A stretch of DNA of 64,000 bases from Eubacterium sp. UBA3279 (lineage in GTDB: Bacteria; Bacillota; Clostridia; Lachnospirales; Lachnospiraceae): the NCBI GenBank assembly GCA_002361775.1, contig DETV01000105.1:31457-95456 (forward strand), given 5' to 3'. Positions 38,936-47,200 of this stretch are shown here, piece after piece; the first letter of the stretch is position 1, and each line of letters starts with the position of its first letter. The notes below the pieces were generated by a model. The model did no database searches. It was given only the letters and a program-made list of their open reading frames with translations, and was not told where the DNA came from. Both the position numbers and the translations under genes were made by a program.

Positions 38936-39154
38936 CTATTTCCTCTCCCCTTCATCCGGAATGATTTCAGCAATATCACTCAACTGACATCCCATCTTAC
39001 AACAAATCTTGTCTAGCACATCCATTGTTACATTCTCACCCTTTTCAAGTTTAGAAATTGTTGTATAACTCAGTCTTGTGAGCTCTTTAAGCTCTTTTTT
39101 TTTCATATCACGATCAATCATTAGTTTGAATAATTTTTTGTACGAAAGTGCCAT
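38936..39154 (-). CDS. Small XRE regulator heading the PT operon
   Basis: 72 residues from ATG 39154 (AGAGGAATTACT upstream). One HTH: YKKLFKLMIDRDMKKKELKE, then LSYTTISKLEKGENVTMDV and LDKICCKMGCQLSDIAEII, the common short Cro/CI-type autoregulator. As first gene of the operon, with direct TATAAAC repeats between promoter and start codon, it probably represses its own operon. The Lys-rich tail is short. Confidence 0.85.
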   Translation of the reverse strand: MALSYKKLFKLMIDRDMKKKELKELTRLSYTTISKLEKGENVTMDVLDKICCKMGCQLSDIAEIIPDEGERK

Positions 39155-39185
39155 AGTAATTCCTCTCAAAATACAAACTATTATG

Positions 39186-39237
39186 TATAAACAGCTACGT
39201 ATAAACACAACACATCAATACCACCAATATTATACCA
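39186..39237 (-). promoter_or_regulatory. Extended -10 promoter of the PT operon with repeated operator
   Basis: Minus strand TGGTATAAT (39237-39229) is a canonical extended -10; no good -35 is visible. Downstream, TATAAAC occurs at 39186-39192 and 39200-39206 (plus-strand reading), 14 bases apart, about one and a third helical turns, in the region between the start site and the XRE gene. Confidence 0.55.
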
Positions 39238-39442
39238 TACTTTTCTCGTAATAGAAAAATAATTAACACTTTCGCGTTATTATTATCATATACAAACGAC
39301 TTTCGTCATCAACACCTTACTCTCACTAATATCGTGGTCATTGTGGTCATTGTCCGTAAATAGTTCATAAATCTCCAAAGCACATTCTTGTAACTACATA
39401 TATTATTAAATAAGCTGAAGTCCTAACGGCCTCAGTCCCTCA

Positions 39443-40060
39443 TCATTTTGGAATATATCTATACTGCACAATATATTTTTCATTTGCAACATCCTCAACA
39501 TCAGGATTACGAATCAAAAATTTTTCGTATTCATCTTTTAACTTCTCTTTCATGTGAGCCAAAACTTCAGCGAACTCACTTGGTTCTTTACCAATTTGCG
39601 TTGCACCAAGTTTCTCAAACAGTTTTTTACTTGGCTCATTATCTGAGTAAATTCTCACCATGAAATACTCTATCGGCATAAGTTCTAATACTCTTTTCGC
39701 AAACAGAGGGATGGTTTCATAAGCAATTCTCTGCCTGCGATACTTCAACAAAACATCCATCCCAATTTCGGGTGTATCTGAAGCCAAATGCTGCATCGTA
39801 ATATTTCCAACATACAAGTTATCGTCCTTCAAGAAAACAGATACATAAATTGCATCGTCTTCTGGAAGTTTCTCCCAAACAAATTCAGCAAACTCATCGT
39901 AATCTACACCACTCATCTTTGAAGAAGTTTTTGCCACGATGGAGTTCTCACGATATAACATTAAATAATTTTCTTTATCTTCCTCACACAAAGCCTTCAG
40001 AATATATTTATCATTCTGAGCAAACATTCCATCCTTAAAAAAGAAATCTGCTTTCTGCAC
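39443..40060 (-). CDS. GNAT-family N-acetyltransferase
   Basis: 205 residues from GTG 40060 (GGGGAGATAGA upstream). GNAT core: LYVGNITMQ (beta4), EIGMDVLLKYRRQRIAYE carrying the acetyl-CoA pyrophosphate loop in the form YRRQRIA, and VRIYSDNEPSKKLFEKLG, the usual beta6-alpha4 region. Substrate unknown. It is the last gene of the minus-strand ssb unit, with ~230 bases to the PT operon promoter. Confidence 0.8.
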   Translation of the reverse strand: MQKADFFFKDGMFAQNDKYILKALCEEDKENYLMLYRENSIVAKTSSKMSGVDYDEFAEFVWEKLPEDDAIYVSVFLKDDNLYVGNITMQHLASDTPEIGMDVLLKYRRQRIAYETIPLFAKRVLELMPIEYFMVRIYSDNEPSKKLFEKLGATQIGKEPSEFAEVLAHMKEKLKDEYEKFLIRNPDVEDVANEKYIVQYRYIPK

Positions 40061-40082
40061 TCTATCTCCCCTTCCCTATCCA

Positions 40083-40334
40083 CTAAAAATCAAACTCATC
40101 TGGATCCAGTCCTGCGTCTTCCAGCACTTCTCTTCTTTCTTCCGGATCCATAAACTCTAACTCATCATAATCAAGCCCTGCCTCAGCAAATACATCTGTT
40201 TCGTCATCATCATCAAATGAATCAGATTCTCCGTTCTTCAGCATTTCATCCATGAACTGAAACTGTGCAGCTCTCTCGAATGCATCCAAGTGTCCATCAC
40301 GATTAAAGTCAAACATCTTATCAAATCCAAACAT
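40083..40334 (-). CDS. Acidic EF-hand-like small protein
   Basis: 83 residues, ATG 40334 behind GGGAGGATAAATT. The N-terminus FDKMFDFNRDGHLDAFERA contains a DxNxDGxLxxxE loop like one EF-hand. The remainder is strongly acidic (DDDDETDVFAEAGLDYDEL). Proteins like this recur next to ssb in Firmicute conjugative elements; function unknown. Confidence 0.7.
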   Translation of the reverse strand: MFGFDKMFDFNRDGHLDAFERAAQFQFMDEMLKNGESDSFDDDDETDVFAEAGLDYDELEFMDPEERREVLEDAGLDPDEFDF

Positions 40335-40355
40335 AATTTATCCTCCCAAATCTCT

Positions 40356-40793
40356 TTATGAAAATGGCAATTCATCATCGATGCCATCTGGAATGTTCAT
40401 GAATCCATCTGCATCCGAGGTTGCTGCTGATGGTCTGCTGTAATTGTTCTGACCACCATTACCTGCAGTTGCAGCTTTACTCTCAGCGAACTCCTGCTCC
40501 TCTACAACGATGTCCGTTGTATAAACTTTCTGACCATCACGATTCGTGTAACTACTGGTTTGAATTCTTCCGGTTAATACGATCTTTGTTCCCTGGCGCA
40601 GATATTTCTCTGCAAATTCTGCGTTACGCCCGAAGGCAACACAGCCGATGAAGTCTGCACTCTGCTCACCGTCTCTTTTGAATCTGCGATCAACTGCGAT
40701 GGTATATCTTGCAACTGCAGTAGAATTCTCTCCGGCGCCATACCTTACTTCCGGATTTCTGGTCAATCGTCCCATCAGGATTACTTTATTCAT
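40356..40793 (-). CDS. ssb: Single-stranded DNA-binding protein
   Basis: 145 residues from ATG 40793 with GGAGG 8 bases upstream; the longer frame to 40829 lacks a site. OB-fold: MNKVILMGRLTRNPEVRYG, then YTIAVDRRFKR, DFIGCVAFGRNAEFAEKYL, GTKIVLTGRIQT. The acidic tip DDELPFS ends the protein and would bind partner enzymes. It would protect element DNA during transfer and replication. The start overlaps the HIRAN gene by 8 bases. Confidence 0.95.
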   Translation of the reverse strand: MNKVILMGRLTRNPEVRYGAGENSTAVARYTIAVDRRFKRDGEQSADFIGCVAFGRNAEFAEKYLRQGTKIVLTGRIQTSSYTNRDGQKVYTTDIVVEEQEFAESKAATAGNGGQNNYSRPSAATSDADGFMNIPDGIDDELPFS

Positions 40794-41130
40794 CGACTGC
40801 TTCCTCCATCTTCTTATGTTTGTTATCAATCAGACTCTTCTTACTGAGACTGCAGATCGTTCCATGCGGTGTTACCAGGACAACCTTGGCCTTTGCAGTG
40901 TTACCGATTTTGTCATAGATGCGTCCGGCACTCATGCTCTCACCGATGACCGTGTGTGCACTATTTGCTACATGTCCGATCTCTCCAAGTCCTTCCATCT
41001 TTACAACGATGGCCTCTTTATCGAACCTGTTATCCGGTTCCTTCTTAAGTTTCAGTTTCATTCCCGGCTTCAGGAATTCATTGCCATGATAGTACTTGGT
41101 TCCTGTCAGTGTGAAATAAATCTTACTCAT
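40786..41130 (-). CDS. HIRAN-domain protein
   Basis: 114 residues, ATG 41130 behind AAGGAGGAAGTGC. Most of it is one HIRAN domain: FTLTGTKYYHGNEFLKPG, LKKEPDNRFDKEAIVV, GEIGHVANSAHTV. HIRAN domains bind DNA ends or 3'-OH termini in eukaryotic HLTF; the bacterial stand-alone role is unknown but suits a partner of SSB. The basic C-terminus (KKSLIDNKHKKMEEAVDE) may add DNA contact. Confidence 0.8.
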   Translation of the reverse strand: MSKIYFTLTGTKYYHGNEFLKPGMKLKLKKEPDNRFDKEAIVVKMEGLGEIGHVANSAHTVIGESMSAGRIYDKIGNTAKAKVVLVTPHGTICSLSKKSLIDNKHKKMEEAVDE

Positions 41131-41142
41131 TGCACTTCCTCC

Positions 41143-41244
41143 TTAGTCTTCCATGAATTCAAAATATTCTTTATCGCTGGCAAATAAAATGTACTTGCCA
41201 TCTACGTATCCCATGTATCCGTTGTTTGTAACATATCCCTTCAT
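41143..41244 (-). CDS. Very small conserved-looking protein (33 aa)
   Basis: ATG 41244 with GGAGGACGGCAA upstream and stop at 41143, immediately before the HIRAN ribosome site. The 33 residues begin MKGYVTNNGYMGYVDGKYI and end in an acidic tail. First gene of the ssb unit. Function unknown; the excellent ribosome site argues it is translated. Confidence 0.6.
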   Translation of the reverse strand: MKGYVTNNGYMGYVDGKYILFASDKEYFEFMED

Positions 41245-41296
41245 TTGCCGTCCTCCTTGATTCCTTTTCTGATGCTACCAGTTTACAACAAATAGC

Positions 41297-41314
41297 TGTG
41301 CAAAAATCCTGACA
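41297..41314 (-). repeat. 18-base shared upstream motif, copy 2
   Basis: TGTGCAAAAATCCTGACA, differing by one base from 12994-13011. It stands 53 bases before the first gene of the ssb unit. Nearby AATTTGC (41346-41352) and GCAAATT (41362-41368) form a 7-base inverted repeat that may also be an operator. Confidence 0.5.
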
Positions 41315-41389
41315 ACCAACCGGTCTCCGAGCGGGTTTATTCCCGAATTTGCACTATTCGAGCAAATTTTCAGAGCAGTTTCAAAAATG

Positions 41390-41429
41390 TGTCTAAACTT
41401 CCCCTGACATTTTTGTATTTAGTAGTTGA
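41390..41429 (+). promoter_or_regulatory. Copy 2 of the 40-base promoter-like block, facing mobC
   Basis: Same core as at 6291-6330 (CTAAACTT, CTG, TTTTTGTATTTAGTA), 31 of 40 identical, and pointing at the mobilisation genes. It ends where the long closing stem of the structured leader begins. Confidence 0.5.
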
Positions 41430-41657
41430 GGGATAGAGAATAGCAAGGACAGGAAGTGTCATGACATTCCACTTCCGAGCATTCGCCACAAGATCGGGAC
41501 CCTACCCAATCTTCACGCAAGCTACGAGCTTTGCGAAGGCAGCCTGATTGTACATTGGAAGCTTGCTTACAGCTGTACAATTCAGGATGGCTTCATACGG
41601 CGACAGCCGTGACCGAGATGAAGCGCAGCGTAATCGAGGTGAAAGCTCTATCCCTCA
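41427..41657 (+). other. Highly structured region upstream of mobC: oriT or structured leader RNA
   Basis: A perfect 12-base inverted repeat closes the whole region (41427-41438 with 41646-41657), its right arm lying 1-2 bases before the mobC ribosome site. Inside are five more helices: 41452-41458/41470-41476; 41491-41498/41505-41512; 41511-41523/41527-41538 with bulges; 41543-41554/41574-41586 with one bulge; and nested 41591-41596/41618-41623 around ACGGC-GACA-GCCGT. Position directly before mobC and the relaxase fits an origin of transfer. The closing stem next to the ribosome site equally fits a folded 5' leader. The two roles could coexist. Confidence 0.65.
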
Positions 41658-41671
41658 GAAAGGAGATTTAC

Positions 41672-42001
41672 ATGGCTAACAGAACCAGAGATATCTCAAT
41701 TCAGTTTTTTGTAACCGCTGAAGAGAAAAAGATGATTCGTAAGAAAATGATCCTGTCCAGGACAGCAAATATGGGAGCCTATCTTCGTAAGATGGCTATT
41801 GATGGCATCATCGTAAACACAGATACGACTTACCTTGAGAAACAGTTTTACGAAATGCACAAAATCGGTGTTAATGTGAACCAGTTAGCAAGACTTGCCA
41901 ATTCCACTGGTGCTGTGACACCGGAAGAAATAAAAGAATTGAAGGGGATGGTAAAAGAGATATGGCATATATTAAGATCTTCGGTATCAAATCTACAGTA
42001 A
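41672..42001 (+). CDS. mobC: MobC-like relaxosome protein
   Basis: 109 residues from ATG 41672 (AAAGGAGATTTAC upstream). N-terminal ribbon-helix-helix-like part (TRDISIQFFVTAEEKKMI), then KMILSRTANMGAYLRKMA and the MobC signature VNVNQLARLANSTG. It would bind near oriT and help the relaxase melt and nick DNA. Its 3' end overlaps the relaxase start by 40 bases, so the two are translationally linked. Confidence 0.85.
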   Translation: MANRTRDISIQFFVTAEEKKMIRKKMILSRTANMGAYLRKMAIDGIIVNTDTTYLEKQFYEMHKIGVNVNQLARLANSTGAVTPEEIKELKGMVKEIWHILRSSVSNLQ

Positions 42002-43341
42002 AGAAAGCCGTCGACTACATTACGAATCCTGATAAAACCGATGCGCAAAATCTGGTTTCTTCCTACGGTTGTTCACCGGAAACTGCCGATCTGGAATTTG
42101 CTATGACTGCAAAGCTTGGAAAAGATAATGTGATGGAGAAAGGAAACAACCTTGCCTGGCATATGATCATTTCCTTCAAGCCAGGTGAGATCACAGATCC
42201 GAATGTTGCTCATGAGGTTGCAACGAAGATTGCTGATGCAACGCTGAAAGGGAAACATGAGTATGTGCTCTCCACTCATGTCGATAAGGATCACGTCCAT
42301 TGCCATCTGATTTTTAATGCAACAAATTTTGTGGACTACCACAAATATGTTTCCAACAAACGTAATTATCACAAAATCTGTAAACTCAGCAATCGCATTT
42401 GCCGGGAATATGGTCTGGAAGAGTCCATGCCCACCGGACAGAAAGCAAAATCATATAAGGAAAATATGGAGTACAAGCGGGGAAACAGTTGGAAAGCAAA
42501 ACTCAAATACAACGTGGATCGTGCCATCTGGTCGTCCGTTTCCTTTGATGAATTTCTGATGAAGATGAAAGAAGCCGGATATGAAATCCGGCAGGGAAAG
42601 TATCTGGCTTTCCGAGCTGCTGATCAGAAACATTTCACCAATATCAAAACTCTGGGAGCCTATTATGCAGAGGACAGCATCCTAAGACGTCTGGAGAAGA
42701 ATCGTCATAAGGCCCGCATTCCTCAAAATGCATCATTCAAAGTAAGGATGTTTGTACAGATGACCTCCTATGTTGCGGATGGCAATCGCTCTGGTTTTGA
42801 TCAGTGAGCCAGAAAAAATAATCTGAAAGAGGCAGCCAAGACTTTCTGTTATCTTTCACAGCACAATCTATTGAACTATGAAGAATTCCAAAATCACATT
42901 TCTGATCTGGAGGCTTCTATTCAAGCTACGGATGATCAGATCCTGCAAACACAAAAAGCTATTCAAAATCAGAAGATTATTAAGAAACACTGTGAAGTCT
43001 ATCGTGCATGTCGTGATGTGGTTCGTGCTGAGAAGGATGCTCCGGACAAAGCACTCTACCGCAAACAACATCAGGCAGAATATCAGCTGCACGATGTCAC
43101 TTTAAAAGAACTGGCTGAACTTGGTATTCACAAACTTCCGTCTTCCGAAAAGCTGCAGCAACAGCAGCTGGAACTGGAAGAAGAACTTGCCTCTGCCAAA
43201 AAAGAAAAGCAGGATCTTCTGAAACAACAGAAGACCCTGCAGGTAATTGAACATAATTTTGATGCTATGATCCGTGAAGCCGGCATAAAGGTTCCGGAGA
43301 AAGAGCCATCACCAAAAACACAGGAGGACATATTATCATGA
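41962..43341 (+). pseudogene. MobP-type relaxase interrupted by in-frame TGA
   Basis: One frame of 460 codons broken by a single TGA at 42805-42807 (context NRSGFDQ*ARKNNLKEAAKT). Relatives as I recall them have a Trp before the A-x-x-x-NLK segment, so TGG to TGA is likely. The N-terminal relaxase domain is complete: YITNPDKT, NLAWHMIISFKPGE and the metal-binding HVDKDHVHCHLIFN (three His). The part after the stop is a long coiled coil (QQQLELEEELASAKKEKQD). The truncated protein keeps the nicking domain and might still nick oriT; loss of the C-terminal part could affect processivity or coupling. Confidence 0.85.
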
Positions 43342-43434
43342 TCACCATCGGAACACGAATCTCTAGAGTATTTATCGATTCCGGTACCATCAACACCGGA
43401 AGAATTTAAGGTGATAGAATTCTGGCAGGAAGAA

Positions 43435-43746
43435 TTATCTTCCAGTGATTAAATACTCCTCTTCCCCCAGGAGATATTTTTCATAATCTACCCGAATCAG
43501 CTCCTGCTCGCCGATATGCTTCGCTGATTGAAATGCCATATGGCCAGCCCATCCTACATGACTGATCGTCCAATCACGATTGACCACATAGAGATTATTT
43601 CCCGGTCTGGCTGTTAGCTTTTCTCCATCTCCAAAAGTAAATCTCTCATTCTCTGCATCCTTCAGAAACTTTCTGATAATCACTTCATTTCTCAGATACA
43701 CATACACTTTTCCATTCGATTTTGATAATTCAGTTACATTACGCAT
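43435..43746 (-). CDS. Unknown small protein under an S-box riboswitch
   Basis: 103 residues, ATG 43746 behind AGAGGAGGTATGAGTAC. Not recognised: a probable beta-rich fold (NGKVYVYLRNEVIIRKFL; NNLYVVNRDWTISHVGWAG). Soluble, no cysteines. Everything about its regulation points to S-adenosylmethionine, since the S-box-type RNA and terminator occupy its leader. It is convergent with the relaxase gene. Confidence 0.65.
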   Translation of the reverse strand: MRNVTELSKSNGKVYVYLRNEVIIRKFLKDAENERFTFGDGEKLTARPGNNLYVVNRDWTISHVGWAGHMAFQSAKHIGEQELIRVDYEKYLLGEEEYLITGR

Positions 43747-43795
43747 GTACTCATACCTCCTCTTTAATCTATGATTCTATGAAGAGTTGCAAAAG

Positions 43796-44000
43796 AAAAA
43801 GGACCCCATCGTTTCCGACAGGAGCCATAATTCTCAAACACATAACACCCATCGGTCAAGCTTTAGCACCTTGTTGAAAATAAGTTCAGTCCGATTCATG
43901 ATCCATCAGGGGCCACAAAACGAGGCTGTCCTTATCACCAATAGGTTGCTGTGCGGTCATCGAGCTTGTCTCTCGCGCACTCTCTATAGGTCGCTTTTAT
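43796..44000 (-). ncRNA. S-box (SAM-I/IV-like) riboswitch with terminator platform
   Basis: The minus-strand RNA carries the S-box core in order: AGAGAG, helix P2 GTGCG/CGCAC (43980-43976 with 43955-43951), kink-turn CGATGAC, invariant AGCAACC, and invariant GGTGCTAA (43870-43863). Loop AAGCT (43967-43963) pairs with AGCTT (43862-43858), the family pseudoknot. P1 is ACCTAT (43991-43986) with ATGGGT (43852-43847). No P4 hairpin separates pseudoknot and P1, as in SAM-I/IV and SAM-IV types. A terminator (43826-43801 plus T5) follows, and its 5' arm can pair with CCGATGGG of P1, giving mutually exclusive antiterminator and P1. SAM should therefore switch the gene at 43435-43746 off. Confidence 0.85.
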
Positions 44001-44017
44001 TATAACGAGCATTCTTC

Positions 44018-44284
44018 TTATTCGTCAACAGGCACATCTGCCACTTCCAGTTCATCCGGTTCGCTGACAGGATCGATCAGCGCTTCTCTCTTTACCTGGA
44101 AATATTCACGATTCGTGCAGCTCTTAAGCTGGGCCACGAGATCATCAAGGAGTTCTAACATCCCCGGATCTTCCCCTGTACTTTCCAGTTCTTCCATGGA
44201 TCTGTGCATTTCACGGATGACTTTTGTCTTGCCACCTTCATAACAGTTCAGGATCATTTTTTGTTCTTCTGTAAGTCTCATCAT
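44018..44284 (-). CDS. Hypothetical small acidic protein (88 aa)
   Basis: Start ATG 44284 overlaps the stop of the ArdC-like gene by 4 bases (ATGA), with a second ATG at 44281. Helical: TEEQKMILNCYEGGKTKVI then REMHRSMEELES and LLDDLVAQLKSC. The C-terminus is acidic. Small proteins of this kind follow the ArdC-like gene in related elements; function unknown. Confidence 0.65.
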   Translation of the reverse strand: MMRLTEEQKMILNCYEGGKTKVIREMHRSMEELESTGEDPGMLELLDDLVAQLKSCTNREYFQVKREALIDPVSEPDELEVADVPVDE

Positions 44285-47200
44285 GCTAACTCAACTCCTC
44301 TCTGCGGATTATCTTTTCCCGGCTTTTTTGCAATCTCCTTTTTCTTCTCCTGTAATCTGGCATGGATAGATTTTTTAGAAGCTTCGTCCATTGCTTTTCC
44401 CTTTACAGTTTTCGTCTGCGTCACAGCTTTACTTTCTTTGCCGGAAGAAGCTGTCTTTGTACTCTCCTCTGCAATGGATGTGCTTCCTCTTTCTTCCAGA
44501 CTGATAAACTGCTGCAAATAAGGAAGGGCATGTTCCTGGGTATCACGAAGCTCTGCAATATAGGACTGGAAGTTATCTGCGCCCTGGCCCTTCTTATAAT
44601 CCAGCCAGGCCTGATTGTGCAGATGCTCTTCCACTTCCTGCTGCAGACTGCCAAGAAGCCCGCCACGTCCGTCACCGATAAATGCTGTACCGGCAACCTT
44701 TTTCATATGATCTTCTTCGGCATAAATGATTTCATATGATACGATCAGCACTCTGGCTTCTCCCTGATGACTGGCATTGAAGTCTGCCTGTCTTTCATCT
44801 GCTGCACTTAATCTTTCATCAGCTTCTGCCAGAGGGATCATGCTTCCTTCTTTGAATTCTGGATCCTGACTGAACTGAATCTTTACCATCGGCTGAATCT
44901 CCTCCGTAAGCTCCGGACTATATTCTTTCAGTTTTCCAAGTAAAGCTTCTGCTTTTGGTGCCAGCTCTCTGCTTTCTTCTTTCACATCCTTCAGAAACGC
45001 CGCATACTCCTGCATGCCTTTTCCGGCCAGCAGGTTATACTTAATCTCCATCAACGCATCTTCCGAATTCTCTATCTGGTCCATGAATTCATAGGCATCG
45101 AATTCTTTTGCAAAATCAAGCAATGCTCCAGCGAGATCATCCGTCGTCATATGCTCCGGATAAAAACTTTCTTTGATCTCCTCAGGTGCTACGAATCGAT
45201 ACTCCGGAAATGCTTCCCGGATCATTTCCAAAGCTTCTCTTGCAAGTGGATGAACCGCCAGTGCTTTCACGTAATCCAGATTGGCGCCTTCAATAACAGA
45301 GCCCTCCACCAGAGGAAATGCATAACCATCGTAATCTTCCAAAGATTCATCGTGGATCTCCACGCCCATGGCATTTCCGTAATAGGCAAGTCTTGGATCC
45401 CGGCGGATCTCTTTGTATTTGTCTACGGCTTCCTCAAAGGTAAGTCCCTCATAGCAGGCCTGCATGCTGTGGAACTCTTCGCAGACTGCAGCATAAAATG
45501 TCATGCTGGCTCCGGTCTGCTCCTGATACCTGGCAGCTTCCACACGGATCATTTCACGGCGATCCTTCTCACCATATCCATTGTTCAGCACATTATCGAT
45601 CATGTTGTAGTTTTGTTCTTCCATCTCCTCCACCTTTGGCAGTGGACGGTACTGTTGCTGAGGTGAAGTTTCCTGCACTGCTCCGGCCATCCTCTCTGGA
45701 TCAATCCGATTGAATTCAAGAATCATCTCATGCAGAAAGCTAAAGGAAATACGCCTCATTCTACTGTTCGCATTGATATTTCCCTGTACCGGCAATCGGG
45801 TATAAATCCCTGTCTCTGAATTGAAAACAGGCTCCCGTAAATCCTGAACGATGTCCTTTGCAGCTCTCATAAGATCCACATCACTCTCATATCTGCCACC
45901 ATCGATAAGCTTATAGTGATCAGAATAGATTGAGTAATCATAGCCACCATCTGTTTCATGGATTTCCAGATAACGGTCTTCAATCTCAAATGCTGCCTCT
46001 CTGATTTCTTCCGGGTGATCAATGTTAAAACGCTCATAAATCGTATCCAGAGTATCCGCCTCTGTCAGTGGCGCCACATACTCCAGGCGATAATCCTCAC
46101 GACGCATCTCATAATCTTCCAGAGAGTCATGACTCCGGAACATGTAGTCCCTGGCATTTCCTTCCGGATCAATCTGATAGATACCAAACTGATTCTCCGG
46201 CATATAAAGAAGCCGTGTCTCCTCTAAGGAAGTCATCTCCTCATGCAGATCCTTTTCCGCACGAAGTTCCACATATGCCCTCATCTGCTCTTTGGGCATT
46301 CGAAGCCAGGTATCGTCCGACATATCTCTAACCTGTTCCACAGTTACTTCCTCAAATCTTCCCTTGCTGACAGATGCATATACGGTCTGTCCCAGTCGGA
46401 TCGCTTCAAGCGCATCCGCTTTATCCATATAGGCAAAGCGCATTTCCTCCATCTCTTCACTGATACCGGTGATGATCTCACCTGCCGTATCTTTGATCAC
46501 CTGAAGGGAAGCCGTAAGCTCCGGAAGTTCTTTGTTTCTGGACCAGGATGCTACGTACCCCCAGCTGTTGGCACTGGTGTCGATGCCGAAATAGGAACTA
46601 ACCACGGCAGCAATACTTTCTGCCTCAACCTCCATGGTTCTCTGATCCTTACCTCTGGCCTTTGCTGATTCCTTCAAGTTGTTGGGATCCAGTGCATGAA
46701 GCTTGGCATGGGCCAGTTCATGAATCATGGCAGCCATAGTCTGTGTCTCACTCATATCCTCATTGATTGCGATACGCTTCTCCACCTGATGATAGTAACC
46801 ATCCTTTCCTTCCATCTCCTCAAATTCCACCGGTACCGGGGAAATGTTCCGGATAGCCTGCACGAAATCCTGATATCTTTCCACATTTCCTTCTAACTCA
46901 TCCACCAGAGTAGGAAGAGGCGGGCCACTGATCTGAGAAATATCAAATACATTTGTTACTCGAAACGACGGTACTGTTACCTCAATGATTTCCTTGCGAA
47001 CAGATCCGTCCGGATTGCGAAGGGGTTGACCGGTTTCCTGATCGATCATGTCCACTTCCTTCTTTCTCTTATAGGTCATCGGTGCAAATATTTTGATTGC
47101 CTTTTCACCACGGTTTACCTGACGATCAAAATTCTTCTGCCAGGCAGTATAACCAGCAACCATAGAAGCCTGACCGCCGGTCTGCATGGCGATGAGGATG

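Noticed and set aside
22948..39154. Classical DndABCDE phosphorothioation
   Set aside because: No DndB, DndD or DndE homologue is recognisable; DUF4007 plus the BrxC-like ATPase fits SspB/SspC instead.
39346..39363. Tandem GTGGTCATT repeat as a CRISPR or iteron
   Set aside because: Only two 9-base units and no spacer structure; no CRISPR array was seen anywhere in the window.
43338..43409. Tiny plus-strand frame (23 codons) starting in the relaxase stop codon
   Set aside because: The ATGA overlap is suggestive, but the frame is too short and I cannot support a product; possibly the truncated start of a lost gene.
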